Counted from the stretch's first letter, positions 27,511 through 37,196 are shown. The stretch: DNA of 63,265 bases from Planctomycetota bacterium (GCA_023150555.1 JAKLKQ010000031.1:8277-71541), one strand, 5' to 3'. Notes: generated by a model from the sequence alone, not told the origin. Program-made: numbers and translations.

Positions 27511-29256
27511 ATGGCCGTCAAAGAGGTGCTGGCCGCGCTGCCGCGCGCGCAGGCGCGGAAGTTCGTTCCCGAGTCCATCGATCTGGGCGACTGGTCACAG
27601 CTCGAGCCGCTGTTTCTGAAGCTCGAGGAAGATGCCGCTAAGGTGAAGGGCGCCGGTGGCCTGGAGTCCTGGGTGCTGCGCGCGGGTGAACTGGGCGCGG
27701 CGTTGTACCAGGAGGGCTCGCGCCGCTACATCTGCATGACCTGCCAGACCGACGACAAGGAGGCCGAGGCCGCGTACCTCCAGTTCGTCACGGAGATCGA
27801 ACCCAAGACCAAGCCACACTTCCAGAAACTCGACCAGCTCTACCTTGACAGTCCCTTCCGCGCCAAGCTCCCGCAGCGCCGCTGGATGGTCTTCGACCGG
27901 GACACCAAGAAGGACGTGGAGTTGTACCGCGAGGAGAACATCGCGCTGCAGACCGAGGACGAGAAGCTGAGCCAGCAGTACCAGAAGATTCGCGGCGCGA
28001 TGACCGTTCACTTTCAGGGCGCAGAGCGCACGCTGGAGCAGACCGCCAAATTCTACGAGGAGACCGACCGAGACGTTCGGGAACAGGCCTGGCGCGCGGT
28101 CACCGAACGCCTGCTGCAGGACAAGGAGGCTATCGAGGACCTGTACGAGAAGCAGCTCAAGCTGCGCGGGCAGGTCGCGCGCAACGCCGGCTTCGCCAAC
28201 TACCGCGACTACGCCTTCCGCGCGAAAGGGCGCTTCGACTACACGCCCAAGGAATGCGAGGACTTCCACCAAGCCGTCGAAGAACTCGTCGTGCCGGTGC
28301 TCAAGCGTCTGCAGCAGCGCCGCCGCCGCCTGCTGAAGATCTCCAGGCTGCGCCCGTGGGATCTGGCCGTCGATCCGCTGAACCGCCCGCCGCTGCGCCC
28401 CTTCGACGACAGCGGGAAACTGGTGGAATGTACGCATGAGATCTTCAGGAAGATCGACCCGGCCCTGGGCCAGGACTTCCAGGTGCTGCGCACGCACAAC
28501 CTGCTGGATCTGGATTCGCGCAAGGGCAAGGCGCCCGGCGGCTATCAGTGTTCGCTGGAGGAGGCGCGGCTGCCGTTCATCTTCATGAACGCCGTGGGCC
28601 TGCAGCGTGACGTCGAGACGCTGCTGCACGAAGGCGGGCACGCTTTCCACGCGCTTGCGACGCGCAACGAGCCGCTGCTGCACTACCGCCACGCGCCGAT
28701 GGAGTTCTGCGAGGTCGCGTCGATGTCGATGGAGCTGCTCGCGAACCCGCACCTCGAGGCCTTCTACGGCAACAAGCAGGAGGCCGACCGCGCGCGGCGC
28801 AAGCACCTGGAGGGCATCGTCGGGCTGCTGCCGTGGATCGCGATCATCGACGCCTTCCAGCACTGGATCTACACGCACGAGGGCCACTCGCGCGAAGAAC
28901 GCCGAGCGTTCTGGCTGAAGCTGCAGGATCGTTTCGATCCCGGCGTGGTGGACTTCAAGGGGTTCGAAGAACAGCAGGCCAACATGTGGCACCGCCAGGG
29001 GCACCTTTTCGGCTCGCCGTTCTACTACATCGAATACGGCATCGCGCAATTGGGCGCGCTGCAGGTCTGGCGCAACGCGCAGAAGGACACCGCCAAGGCC
29101 GTAGCGAAGTACCGCAAGGCCCTGGCGCTGGGGCGCAGCCGGCCGCTGCCGGAGCTCTTCAAGACGGCGGGCATCAAGTTCGACTTCTCGGCCAAGGCCG
29201 TGCGGCCGCTGACGAATGCCATAAAGAAGGCGCTGCGCGAGTTGGAAGACGCCTGA
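27511..29256 (+). CDS. M3-family oligoendopeptidase (PepF-like)
   Basis: The 581-residue zinc metallopeptidase carries the active site HEGGH at residues 373-377 (in LLHEGGHAFHAL), with the third ligand probably in APMEFCEVASMSMELL. It lacks a signal peptide and should degrade peptides in the cytoplasm. The length fits oligoendopeptidase F. The start at 27511 has AGGAGG upstream. It is followed by the isocitrate dehydrogenase gene after 31 bases, so the two may form an operon. Confidence 0.92.
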   Translation: MAVKEVLAALPRAQARKFVPESIDLGDWSQLEPLFLKLEEDAAKVKGAGGLESWVLRAGELGAALYQEGSRRYICMTCQTDDKEAEAAYLQFVTEIEPKTKPHFQKLDQLYLDSPFRAKLPQRRWMVFDRDTKKDVELYREENIALQTEDEKLSQQYQKIRGAMTVHFQGAERTLEQTAKFYEETDRDVREQAWRAVTERLLQDKEAIEDLYEKQLKLRGQVARNAGFANYRDYAFRAKGRFDYTPKECEDFHQAVEELVVPVLKRLQQRRRRLLKISRLRPWDLAVDPLNRPPLRPFDDSGKLVECTHEIFRKIDPALGQDFQVLRTHNLLDLDSRKGKAPGGYQCSLEEARLPFIFMNAVGLQRDVETLLHEGGHAFHALATRNEPLLHYRHAPMEFCEVASMSMELLANPHLEAFYGNKQEADRARRKHLEGIVGLLPWIAIIDAFQHWIYTHEGHSREERRAFWLKLQDRFDPGVVDFKGFEEQQANMWHRQGHLFGSPFYYIEYGIAQLGALQVWRNAQKDTAKAVAKYRKALALGRSRPLPELFKTAGIKFDFSAKAVRPLTNAIKKALRELEDA

Positions 29257-29287
29257 GCAGCGCGAAAAGGGAAGGGGATTGGGACCC

Positions 29288-30307
29288 ATGGCCAAGACGC
29301 ACGCCGTCGTACTGATCGAGGGCGACGGGATCGGGCCGGAAGTCATTGGCGCGTCGCGTCGCGTGATCGAGGCCGCCGGCGTGTCTGTGGCGTGGAAGGT
29401 CCACTACGCGGGGGCCGAGGCCTTCGAAAAGCACGGCGCGGTGCTGCCCGCGGCGACCATCGAAGCCCTGCGCGAACACCGCTGCGCGCTGAAGGGCCCC
29501 ACCGGCACGCCCATCGGCGGCGGGCACACCAGCGTGAACGTGCAGATCCGCCAGCAGCTGAACCTATACGCGGCCGTTCGTCCCGTGCGCAGCATCGACG
29601 GCATCGACACGCGCTACAAGGACGTCGAGATCGTCATCGTGCGCGAGAACACCGAGGGCCTGTACAGCGGCATCGAGCACCAGATCATCCCGGGCGTCGT
29701 CGAATCGCTGAAGATCGTCACGGAAGCCGCCTGCACGCGCATCGCCGAGTTCGGCTTCGCCTACGCGCGGGAGCACCAACGCAAGTCGGTCACCGTCTTT
29801 CATAAGGCAAACATCCTCAAGATGGCCGACGGCCTGTTTTTGAAGTGCTCGCGCGCTGTGCGCGAGAAGTCGTTCAAGGACATCGAGTACAAGGAACTGA
29901 TCATCGACAACGGCTGCATGCAGCTGGTGCGCGATCCGTCGCGCTTTGACGTCCTGGTGCTCGACAACTTCTACGGCGACATCGTCAGCGACCTATGTGC
30001 GGGCCTGGTCGGCGGCCTGGGCGTGGTGCCGGGTGCGAACTTCGGCGACGGAATCGCGGTCTTCGAGTCCGTGCACGGCTCGGCGCCCGACATCGCGGGC
30101 AAGGGCCTTGCGAACCCGCTCGCCGCGATCATGTCCGGTGTGATGATGCTTAACTATTTGGGCGAGACCGCCGCGGCGGGCCGCATAAAGGGTGCCTACA
30201 ACGCGGTGCTGGCGGCGCGCGACCCGGCCCTGCGCACGCGCGACATCGGCGGCAACGCCGGGACGCAGGCTTTTACCGACGCGGTCATCGCGCGGCTGAA
30301 GGGATAG
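29288..30307 (+). CDS. Isocitrate dehydrogenase, NAD-type
   Basis: This 339-residue protein belongs to the isocitrate/isopropylmalate dehydrogenase family. Key motifs are LIEGDGIGPEV, RENTEGLYSGIEH, VLDNFYGDIVSDLCAGLVGG and VFESVHGSAPDIAGKGLANP. NTEGLYSG with the short length fits NAD-dependent isocitrate (or homoisocitrate) dehydrogenase, acting in the citric acid cycle. Isopropylmalate dehydrogenase is less likely because of the NTEGLYSG loop. The gene follows the peptidase gene and precedes a secreted protein gene by 31 bases. Confidence 0.88.
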   Translation: MAKTHAVVLIEGDGIGPEVIGASRRVIEAAGVSVAWKVHYAGAEAFEKHGAVLPAATIEALREHRCALKGPTGTPIGGGHTSVNVQIRQQLNLYAAVRPVRSIDGIDTRYKDVEIVIVRENTEGLYSGIEHQIIPGVVESLKIVTEAACTRIAEFGFAYAREHQRKSVTVFHKANILKMADGLFLKCSRAVREKSFKDIEYKELIIDNGCMQLVRDPSRFDVLVLDNFYGDIVSDLCAGLVGGLGVVPGANFGDGIAVFESVHGSAPDIAGKGLANPLAAIMSGVMMLNYLGETAAAGRIKGAYNAVLAARDPALRTRDIGGNAGTQAFTDAVIARLKG

Positions 30308-30338
30308 GGGCGGATCGCACGGCGCTCGGGAGCCGGGT

Positions 30339-31610
30339 ATGAAGAGATTCTGGCGGATGATGTTCTGCGTCCTGCTGGTTCCGGCGGGCGCGGGCGGGGC
30401 CAACGAGGCCGACGCGATGCTCGACATGAAGATGGACGAACCGGTGGTCGTCGCTCTATCCAAGCCGGGCGAGACGCGCTGGGGCCATCACCAGTTTCCG
30501 GCCTTGTCGCACCGCCCAGACGGGCAGATTCAGCTTCTCTATTCCAACAGCGCGGATGCCGTCGGAACCTACGGCGATTCCGATCCGGGCTTTGTCTCGA
30601 ACGACGGCGGCAAGAGCTGGACACCTTTTGACGAGCCCGACTTTCTGCGCCGCAAGCCGCATCTGACCACGTTTGATGCGGGCGGGGGCGAATTCCTGTG
30701 CGTGCCGCCGGTGAAACCCCTGGATCTGAGGGCCGCGAGTCTGAAGCTGCCCGCGCAGGCGTCGAGCTTTTTTGAGTGCGGCGCGCAGTTCGAGTTGTAC
30801 CGCTTCGCCGATTGCCCGAAGCAGGTGCAGGACTTCATCGCCGCGCCTGACGCTTGGCGCTGGACACCGGCGGCCAAGGTGTGGTCCGCTGAGAAGATTC
30901 GGATCGACACGCGCGGCCTGCTGGCCTGGAAGACCGCAAAGACGGGCGGGCCCGACTCCGCGCCTTCCACCGATATGCCGCGGGCGTGGTTCGAACACCC
31001 GCCGGTCCAGGTGGGCAACGAGCTCGTCTACGCCGAATACCGCACCATGTATCAGCAGCCGGACGGCGCGCTGCCGGCTAACATGAACACCGTCTGCATC
31101 GTCTCCGCCGACCGGGGAAAGACCTGGCAGTGGCGCGGCCTGATCGCGGCCGGCAAACCCAAGCAGCCGATGTGCGAGCCGATGCTCGCGCCGACTTCCG
31201 ACGGCGGGCTGGCCTGTGTCCTCCGCACCGACCCGGGGCCGCTTGTGATCGCATTCAGCCGGGACAGAGGACGGACCTGGACTGTGCCGGCGCCGCTGCA
31301 CAAATTTGGCGTCTTCCCGGGGCTGATCCTGCTCGAAAATGGCATGCTGGTGGTCTCTTTCGGGCGGCCCGGCGTGCATGTGAAGTTCTCTCCCGACGGC
31401 AAAGGGGCACAGTGGACCGAGCCGGCCGAGCTGATTCCCGCAACGGGGAAGTGGAACGAACGCACCTGCGGCTACACGTCCCTGCTGGCAGCCGGCAAGG
31501 ACGAGTTCCTGATCGCGTACTCGGACTTCCAGCATAAAGATGCGCAGGGCCGGACCTGCAAGGCTATCCTGGTCCGTCGGATACTGGTCAAACCCAAGCC
31601 AGGGAAATGA
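30339..31610 (+). CDS. Secreted sialidase-like (BNR-repeat) protein
   Basis: The protein has 423 residues with a signal peptide ending near residue 20 (GAGGA/NEA). Asp-box repeats are visible as SNDGGKSWTPF, SADRGKTWQW and SRDRGRTWTV, the signature of six-bladed sialidase-type propellers. Whether it is a glycosidase is uncertain, since many BNR proteins are not. It lies 31 bases after the isocitrate dehydrogenase gene. Confidence 0.82.
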   Translation: MKRFWRMMFCVLLVPAGAGGANEADAMLDMKMDEPVVVALSKPGETRWGHHQFPALSHRPDGQIQLLYSNSADAVGTYGDSDPGFVSNDGGKSWTPFDEPDFLRRKPHLTTFDAGGGEFLCVPPVKPLDLRAASLKLPAQASSFFECGAQFELYRFADCPKQVQDFIAAPDAWRWTPAAKVWSAEKIRIDTRGLLAWKTAKTGGPDSAPSTDMPRAWFEHPPVQVGNELVYAEYRTMYQQPDGALPANMNTVCIVSADRGKTWQWRGLIAAGKPKQPMCEPMLAPTSDGGLACVLRTDPGPLVIAFSRDRGRTWTVPAPLHKFGVFPGLILLENGMLVVSFGRPGVHVKFSPDGKGAQWTEPAELIPATGKWNERTCGYTSLLAAGKDEFLIAYSDFQHKDAQGRTCKAILVRRILVKPKPGK

Positions 31611-31727
31611 AGCTTCCGTTTCGGCGGTCGATAACTCATTGCTTGATATTGAGTTATGAGTATGGACCGTACTCGGGGTGGCCATTTTTCGGCATAAGAA
31701 CGCCGGCCTGGACACGTCCTATCTATA

Positions 31728-32459
31728 ATGAACGGCCCACCTCTAAACCCTTTCCTTGTGCTTGGCTGGGCCTTGACGCTGCTGCTGGTGGCGGCTAGCG
31801 CTTGCGCCGAGGAGCTGGACCTCACGCGCATCGAGACCATCGACTGGGCGGCGGAAGACCAAGGCGGCGAGACGGGTGCTCACCTGCTGCTGTCGCCGAC
31901 TGACGATCCCGCGGAACTGGCAGAGCTGATGCGCAAGCTTTACGGCGTGCGGCTTTCCAGCGAGGACCCGCAGCACGCCGTCGTGATCGCGCTCGGCCGC
32001 CAACCGGAAGGCGTCAAACTGGAGCTGACGCGCACGACCATGGACCGCTTTGGAAAGCTGGTGGAACTCGAGGCACTGATCACCATGCCCGAGCGCGCGC
32101 CCAACGCCGCCGGCGCGGCCAACGGCGAGAAGAAGGCGGACGAGGAACTGGTCATCGTGCCTACGCCGCCGGAGGGCGCGAAGGAGGCCAAGGCGCCGGA
32201 GGTGCGCGCGCGCCGGAACGGAGGGAATCCCGCGATCTTCCTGCCCACGGGGAAGCTCGAGCCTGGCACCTGGTACCTGCGCGTGAAATACACGCGCACG
32301 CAGGACGGCAAGAGCGAAGAACTGCCGGCGCAGACGGTCAGTTTCAGTGTGAAGGACAATCGACCTTACCAGAAGGGTGAGAAGGGGCGTAACACGCCCA
32401 ACATTGGCCTGGAGCCGCCGAAGTCCAAGAGCGTCACCGAAGGCATGGGCGGCCCGTAG
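31728..32459 (+). CDS. Secreted protein of unknown function
   Basis: The protein has 243 residues with a signal peptide (LVLGWALTLLLVAASACA). The middle is rich in Ala, Glu and Lys. The C-terminal part (LEPGTWYLRVKYTRTQDGKS) looks like a beta-sandwich strand pair. I do not recognise a family. A TATAAT overlaps the ATG at 31728, so a transcript made from it would start inside this reading frame; the true promoter or start may therefore differ. Confidence 0.65.
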   Translation: MNGPPLNPFLVLGWALTLLLVAASACAEELDLTRIETIDWAAEDQGGETGAHLLLSPTDDPAELAELMRKLYGVRLSSEDPQHAVVIALGRQPEGVKLELTRTTMDRFGKLVELEALITMPERAPNAAGAANGEKKADEELVIVPTPPEGAKEAKAPEVRARRNGGNPAIFLPTGKLEPGTWYLRVKYTRTQDGKSEELPAQTVSFSVKDNRPYQKGEKGRNTPNIGLEPPKSKSVTEGMGGP

Positions 32460-32631
32460 CTTCCGTCTGTTCCTGTTTCAAGGTCGCAATGCGCGCCGAG
32501 ACGCCGCCTGCACGAGCGGGCTTGCGGCTTGCCAAGGGCCTTCGATTCTGGGAAATTGATGGTGTCGGCCACCGGGCTTATCCGGCGGCGGACGATGGTT
32601 TTCCAGGCGCCCCAATTCCGGGAGGCATTCC

Positions 32632-33282
32632 ATGAAGTTTTTCGTCGATACCGCGGACGTCGCCGAGATCAAGGAAGCCGCGAAGCTGGGCATCCTCGAC
32701 GGCGTGACGACCAACCCTTCGCTGGTTGCCAAGACCGGCCGCAAGTACCGCGAGGTGATCGAAGAGATCTGCGAGATCTGCAAGGGCCCGATCTCGGCGG
32801 AAGTGCTGCCCGTCGACTACGAGGGCATCATGAAGGAAGCGCGCGTCTGGGCCAAGGTCGCGCCCAACGTCGTGGTCAAGATCCCGCTGATCACCGAGGG
32901 CCTGAAGGCCGTGGTGACCTGCGCGGAGGAAGGCATCAAGACCAACGTGACGCTCTGCTTCAATTCCATCCAGGCCCTGCTGGCCGCCAAGGCCGGGGCG
33001 ACGTACATCTCGCCCTTCGTCGGGCGCCTGGACGACATCGGACACGAGGGCCTGGACGGCATCCGCGAGATCCGGCAGATCTACGACAACTACGGCTACG
33101 AGACCGAGATCCTGGTGGCCTCGATCCGCCACCCGATCCACCTGCGCGACGCGGCGCTGTGCGGCGCGGACGTCGCGACGCTGCCCTTCGACGTCTTCAA
33201 GAAGCTGGTCAAACACCCGCTCACCGACGCGGGCCTGGCGAAGTTCCTCGAGGACGCCAAGAAGATCCCCAAGGGCAGCTGA
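32632..33282 (+). CDS. tal: Transaldolase (TalC/FSA-type)
   Basis: This 216-residue protein is the short transaldolase type (about 215-220 residues), which interconverts sugar phosphates in the non-oxidative pentose phosphate pathway; related enzymes are fructose-6-phosphate aldolases. It begins [16 protein letters not shown] with [11 protein letters not shown]. The Schiff-base Lys is K83 in [12 protein letters not shown], and [15 protein letters not shown] and [10 protein letters not shown] follow. It is followed by a clear terminator. Confidence 0.93.
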   Translation: MKFFVDTADVAEIKEAAKLGILDGVTTNPSLVAKTGRKYREVIEEICEICKGPISAEVLPVDYEGIMKEARVWAKVAPNVVVKIPLITEGLKAVVTCAEEGIKTNVTLCFNSIQALLAAKAGATYISPFVGRLDDIGHEGLDGIREIRQIYDNYGYETEILVASIRHPIHLRDAALCGADVATLPFDVFKKLVKHPLTDAGLAKFLEDAKKIPKGS

Positions 33283-33312
33283 ATTCATCGTCATTCGGGA
33301 ATCGGGCAAGGG

Positions 33313-33340
33313 AGCGCGCCGGAAACGGCGCGCTTTTTTT
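33313..33340 (+). terminator. Rho-independent terminator after transaldolase
   Basis: AGCGCGCCG (33313-33321) pairs with CGGCGCGCT (33326-33334) around a GAAA loop, followed by a run of T. The run reaches the stop codon of the convergent gene at 33339. Confidence 0.9.
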
Positions 33341-33644
33341 ACGAATGCGGGTGGTTGCGCGGGGCGCCGCCGGGGAGGTACAGATCTTCGCGTTCGCGGG
33401 CGCCAAGGAACAGGAGCACGCGGCGCACGGGGCAGGCGTCGGTGAGCGAGGTCACGACGAGGTTGAAGGCGGAGAAGAGCGTGCCCGCGATCCAGTAAGG
33501 GTGGTGCAGCAGGGCCAGCGCGGTGAAGACCAGCACGGAGACGCCGGCGATCAGGCGGCCCCAGCGGTCCACGCTCCACGGCACGCACGCGCTTCGGGCG
33601 TCGGCGGCGTCCAGGCGGGACGAGACGGCGTTCGGAGTTTGCAT
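33339..33644 (-). CDS. Small membrane protein, DUF2892/YgaP-transmembrane-like
   Basis: The 101-residue protein has two membrane segments (RLIAGVSVLVFTALALLHHP and TLFSAFNLVVTSLTDACPV). The order 'DRWGRLIAG...N...TDACP' matches DUF2892-type proteins. It follows the membrane-anchored sigma factor gene by 17 bases and has GGGAGA upstream, so the two are probably translated from one transcript. Confidence 0.75.
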   Translation of the reverse strand: MQTPNAVSSRLDAADARSACVPWSVDRWGRLIAGVSVLVFTALALLHHPYWIAGTLFSAFNLVVTSLTDACPVRRVLLFLGAREREDLYLPGGAPRNHPHS

Positions 33645-33661
33645 GCGGTGCGTTCTCCCGT

Positions 33662-35197
33662 TCAAGGCTTCTTCGCCTGCTCCGTTTCCTTCAGGTGCTG
33701 CGCCAGCGGTTTGGGGTAGTTCGCGCCCCACTGGAAGGCGGGCATGTCCGTGTAGTCCTTCTCCCGCCCTTTGATTAAGGTGTCGAAATCGCGGTAGGCT
33801 ACCGGGATGTCCTCTTCGCGCAGTTCCTGGATCTCGACGGATTCGATGGCAATGTTTTCCCCGCAGATATAGAGGCGCTTTCGGTCCACGTCCTCTGAAT
33901 CCCTCCCGATGGTCCCGAGCTTGGCGCCCGAGCCGCCGACGGTGTAGTTCCGGATGAAATAGCAGAAGAAGTCGGTGCTCTTGCCCTTCCAGGCGGTGTA
34001 ACCCTTCCCACTCCACTTCCGGGCCGGGAAGGATTGCAGGCCGTCGGTCCAGCCAATGCCGATCTGCATCGGGTCGGTTCGGCTGGTGTGGTAATACACC
34101 GTCACTTTGATGGGCAGGCGGTGCCCCAGTTCCGGCAGCATGAACACATTGGGGAATTTTGTCTCCTGTCCGATCAGACAGGGCTTTCCGCCGGCCTTGT
34201 CGGTGCCCCATCGCCAGGAGCCCTGGACGTACTCGAAGCCATCGCCGGGCATCTCCTGGAAGTCGAAGGACCACTTCCGCGGCGCGGCGGGCGGCGGCAG
34301 GGGCGTGTCAGACGCCGGAGGCGCGGCGGCGTCGGGCATCGCGGATGGGCTCTCCGGTTGCTGGCGCAGCGCGTAGGTGCCGGCGGCGATCAACGCGACC
34401 AACGCAGCGGCGACAACCAAGCCCGTCTTGGATCCGGCCCCTGCGGCGCGGCCCGAGCGCCGACTGGTCAGCCGCGGCGCGTAGGGCTGCTCGCAGCGCG
34501 CCAGCGTTCGTTCCAGCAGCCCGCCGGGGACTTTGGGGCCGGAGGAGAGCGCGTCGGAAAGCGTGGCGTCGGTCAGCACGGGTACGGCGGCGGCCAGGCC
34601 TGCGCCGGCCAGGCTCTTGCGGAGGCGGTCGAGCGAACCCTTCAGCTTGGCCGAGACGGTGCGCTGGGGCAGAGCCAGCGCCTCGCCGATCTCCTCCTGG
34701 GTCAGCCCCGCGCCGTAATAGAGCGCGACCAGTTGCCGCTCGATTTCGGGCAGCGCGCCGAGCATGCCTCGCAGCCGGCCGAGCAGTTCGTGTTCCTCGG
34801 CCTCCGCGCCGGGCGCCGGCTCGTCGGGGCGCGCCGCCCTTCGTTCGCGTTCCCAGTCCATGTCTTTATGCCTCTTGCGGTCTTTGCGCGCGGCCTTCAG
34901 CGCGCGGTGCGCGACGATGCCCAGAATCCATTTGCGGACGCTGCTGCCCGGCTGAAAGGACTCGGCGCCGAACCAGACGGCGAGCATCGCCTCCTGGACG
35001 GCTTCTTCGGCCAGCTCGCGGCGGTTGGTCAGGTGCTGGGCCAGACGGAAGGCGGGGATCTCGAAACGGCGGAAGAGCTCCGCGAAGGCCTCGCGGTCCT
35101 TGCGCTGGACGATGGCCTCTAACAGGTCTGCTTCGCCGATATCGGGCATCGGGGCGGGGCGCTCCGGGAATCCACTCTTCATCGTACAGCTTACCAT
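33662..35197 (-). CDS. Membrane-anchored ECF sigma factor with extracytoplasmic domain (copy 1)
   Basis: The 511-residue protein starts with an ECF-type sigma factor: region 2 around residues 36-110 (ELAEEAVQEAMLAVWFGAES) and region 4 around 145-195 (LTQEEIGEALALPQRTVSAK). A Pro/Ala-rich linker leads to one membrane helix at about 258-276. After a short linker comes a beta-rich domain of about 200 residues (RKWSFDFQ at the start, MQIGIGWTDG in the middle, EEDIPVAYRD near the end). The same plan occurs at 56121-57626 and 59217-60761. It is the third gene of a probable operon after the kinase and FHA genes. The start is uncertain (35197, 35182 or 35149). Confidence 0.85.
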   Translation of the reverse strand: MVSCTMKSGFPERPAPMPDIGEADLLEAIVQRKDREAFAELFRRFEIPAFRLAQHLTNRRELAEEAVQEAMLAVWFGAESFQPGSSVRKWILGIVAHRALKAARKDRKRHKDMDWERERRAARPDEPAPGAEAEEHELLGRLRGMLGALPEIERQLVALYYGAGLTQEEIGEALALPQRTVSAKLKGSLDRLRKSLAGAGLAAAVPVLTDATLSDALSSGPKVPGGLLERTLARCEQPYAPRLTSRRSGRAAGAGSKTGLVVAAALVALIAAGTYALRQQPESPSAMPDAAAPPASDTPLPPPAAPRKWSFDFQEMPGDGFEYVQGSWRWGTDKAGGKPCLIGQETKFPNVFMLPELGHRLPIKVTVYYHTSRTDPMQIGIGWTDGLQSFPARKWSGKGYTAWKGKSTDFFCYFIRNYTVGGSGAKLGTIGRDSEDVDRKRLYICGENIAIESVEIQELREEDIPVAYRDFDTLIKGREKDYTDMPAFQWGANYPKPLAQHLKETEQAKKP

Positions 35198-35308
35198 TGG
35201 AAGGCCCCAATTCGTCCAACAAGACCCTTCGCCACCCTGTATGGCCTCATGGGCGCGCGGGTAGCAGCAGAATAGAAAGAAAAATTTACACGTGTAAGTG
35301 TATGTGAA

Positions 35309-35866
35309 TTAAGGAGTTGCAGTGCTGGCGGGGAGCGTCCAGACGGCTCGGCAGCGGGCGCAGCCGATTTTGTCGCCGGGGCCCAGACGAGCGCAGTCGA
35401 TCTGGCTGCCGCAGCGTCCGCAGGTGCAGACGCCGTTCTCGAAGCGGGTCTTTTCTTCCTCTCCTTCGACCGGCGTGAAAGGCTGTCCGAAGCGGCGCTT
35501 GGGCTGGGTCTTCTTGAGCGGGATGGTTCCGGAATGGCGGTCGATGGTGAAGGTGATGATCGTGGCGCCGACGTGGATCTTGTCGCCTGCCTTGATTTGG
35601 ACCGGCTGGGTGCCGATGGGCTCGCCGTTGAGGAAGGTCCCGTTGCTGGAACCCAGGTCGCGGACGGTGGCCTGGAGCGTGGAGAGGTCGATGCTGAACC
35701 GGCAGTGTTCGCGGGAGATCGCCGTGTCGCCGGTGATGGTGATCTCGTTGGTCTTCACGCGCCCGACGGTGACGGTGGACTGGGTGACGGCGTACTCTTC
35801 GACGGGCTTGTCGGGGCGCTGAATGCTCAACCGGCCCGTATGCGGCATTCCCTGGGTGTCCGACAC
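35309..35866 (-). CDS. FHA-domain protein with C-terminal zinc ribbon
   Basis: The 185-residue protein has an FHA domain at about residues 30-105 (VGRVKTNEITI, AISREHCRF, LGSSNGTFLNG), which binds phosphothreonine. The C-terminus has paired cysteines (CTCGRCG and IGCARCRAVW) consistent with a zinc ribbon. It lies 56 bases after the Ser/Thr kinase gene and 111 bases before the sigma-factor fusion, all in the same direction. It may read the kinase's phosphorylation signal. Confidence 0.9.
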   Translation of the reverse strand: MSDTQGMPHTGRLSIQRPDKPVEEYAVTQSTVTVGRVKTNEITITGDTAISREHCRFSIDLSTLQATVRDLGSSNGTFLNGEPIGTQPVQIKAGDKIHVGATIITFTIDRHSGTIPLKKTQPKRRFGQPFTPVEGEEEKTRFENGVCTCGRCGSQIDCARLGPGDKIGCARCRAVWTLPASTATP

Positions 35867-35922
35867 GTCTTGAACGAGCCTCCAGCCGTCGATTTATCGA
35901 GGATCTGTGCGGGCGCCGCCGG

Positions 35923-37011
35923 TTACTGTACCTGGGTGTCGCTCTCCGGCTTGGAACGCAGGAGGTCGCCAAAGAGCGTATCGGCGCGGTGGGCGATCTT
36001 CACGGACGAGTCGGCGCTGCTTCCGCCCCCGGCGACCTTGGCCTCTTTCGGATCATGGCCGTCGGCGGGCTTGTTGAGGAGCTGCTCCTTCAGGTAGTTG
36101 CCCAGGGTGACATTCGTGGGCCCGTAGCCCTTGTGGTACATGTGGTATTCGAGGTCGAAGCCCATCTTGCCGGCGGTCGCGTAGCGCTTGTTGAGGTCCC
36201 GCTCGAGGCTGGACATCAAGATCTTGACCAGGTCTTCGGGTAGGTCTTTGCGGAAGTCCCTGGGGTTGGGGATGGGCTTGTTCTTCACGTTGCGCAGGGT
36301 TTCGTAGATATCCTCGGTCTCGAAGATGTGCCGGCCGGTGAGCAGCTCGAACATTACGATCCCGAGGCTGAAGAGGTCGCTGCGGCAGTCGGTCTCTTCG
36401 TAGCGCGCCTGTTCGGGCGACATGTACTCGACCTTGCCCATCAGCACTTCGCCTTCTTCCTGCTCCATCAGCATGCGGGCTTTGGCAATCCCGAAGTCGG
36501 TCAGCTTCACCACCCCTTCGCTGTTGATCATGATGTTCTTGGGCGAGACGTCGCGGTGCACGATGCCCAGCAGTTGTCCGTCGCGGCCGCGCTTGTTGTG
36601 CGCGTATTCCAGCCCGCGGCAGACGCGGCTGATGATGAACGCGCACAGGTCCGCCGGGGGCAGCCGCTTCCGGTCGAGGTGCCAGTTGATGAACTCTTCG
36701 AGGTTGATGCCGTCGACGAACTCGAGCGCTATGTAGTAGATCGGCTCGGCTTTGCCCAGGTGGTAGACCTGGACGATGTTCTCATGGACCAAGTCGGCCA
36801 CGAGCTTGGCCTCGCCGATGAACAGGCGCACGAATTCGGGGTTGGTCGAGTAGCTCTCGAGGATCGTCTTGATCGCGACGGTCTTCTCGAAGCCTTCCGC
36901 TCCGAACTGCTTGGCCTCGTAGACCGCGCCCATGCCGCCTTCGGCCAGCAAGCGCACCATCTCGTAGGTCTTGGCTTCGGAGAGGGTCTTTAGTTCTTTG
37001 GGGTCGGACAT
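35923..37011 (-). CDS. Soluble Ser/Thr protein kinase
   Basis: The 362-residue protein has a complete Hanks-type kinase domain: Gly loop LLAEGGMGAVYEA, catalytic Lys in TVAIKTIL, HRDVSPKN, LTDFGIAKA and MSPEQARYEETDCRSDLFSLG. No membrane segment follows the kinase domain, unlike many PknB-type kinases, so it acts in the cytoplasm. The start at 37011 has GGAGG upstream. It heads a probable operon with the FHA protein, the sigma-factor fusion and the DUF2892-like protein. Confidence 0.92.
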   Translation of the reverse strand: MSDPKELKTLSEAKTYEMVRLLAEGGMGAVYEAKQFGAEGFEKTVAIKTILESYSTNPEFVRLFIGEAKLVADLVHENIVQVYHLGKAEPIYYIALEFVDGINLEEFINWHLDRKRLPPADLCAFIISRVCRGLEYAHNKRGRDGQLLGIVHRDVSPKNIMINSEGVVKLTDFGIAKARMLMEQEEGEVLMGKVEYMSPEQARYEETDCRSDLFSLGIVMFELLTGRHIFETEDIYETLRNVKNKPIPNPRDFRKDLPEDLVKILMSSLERDLNKRYATAGKMGFDLEYHMYHKGYGPTNVTLGNYLKEQLLNKPADGHDPKEAKVAGGGSSADSSVKIAHRADTLFGDLLRSKPESDTQVQ

Positions 37012-37141
37012 CCAGGGCCTCCGGTCGCGCCCGGCTGCCGCAGGTGCCGGCGGCGCGGGAACGATCCAACTCCAGGTTGCGTAAGGAGTTTGGGCCTTGG
37101 CGGCGGCTTTGTCAATGCGATTATGCCGCAGGCAATGCCCC

Positions 37142-37170
37142 AAAAAGGCCGGGCTCTTGCGAGCCCGGCC
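37142..37170 (-). terminator. Rho-independent terminator after the 1065-residue protein gene
   Basis: A perfect ten-base stem (37170-37161 with 37056-style partner at 37147-37156) encloses a four-base loop. On the minus strand it is followed by TTTTT (37146-37142). It separates the secreted-protein gene from the kinase operon. Confidence 0.88.
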
Positions 37171-37196
37171 GAAAAGCGCCCAGAGGTGGTGCGGGT

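Noticed and set aside
33283..33320. Similarity of translated sequence SSFGNRA to part of the DUF4139-like protein
   Set aside because: It is short, lies after the transaldolase stop and is probably chance.
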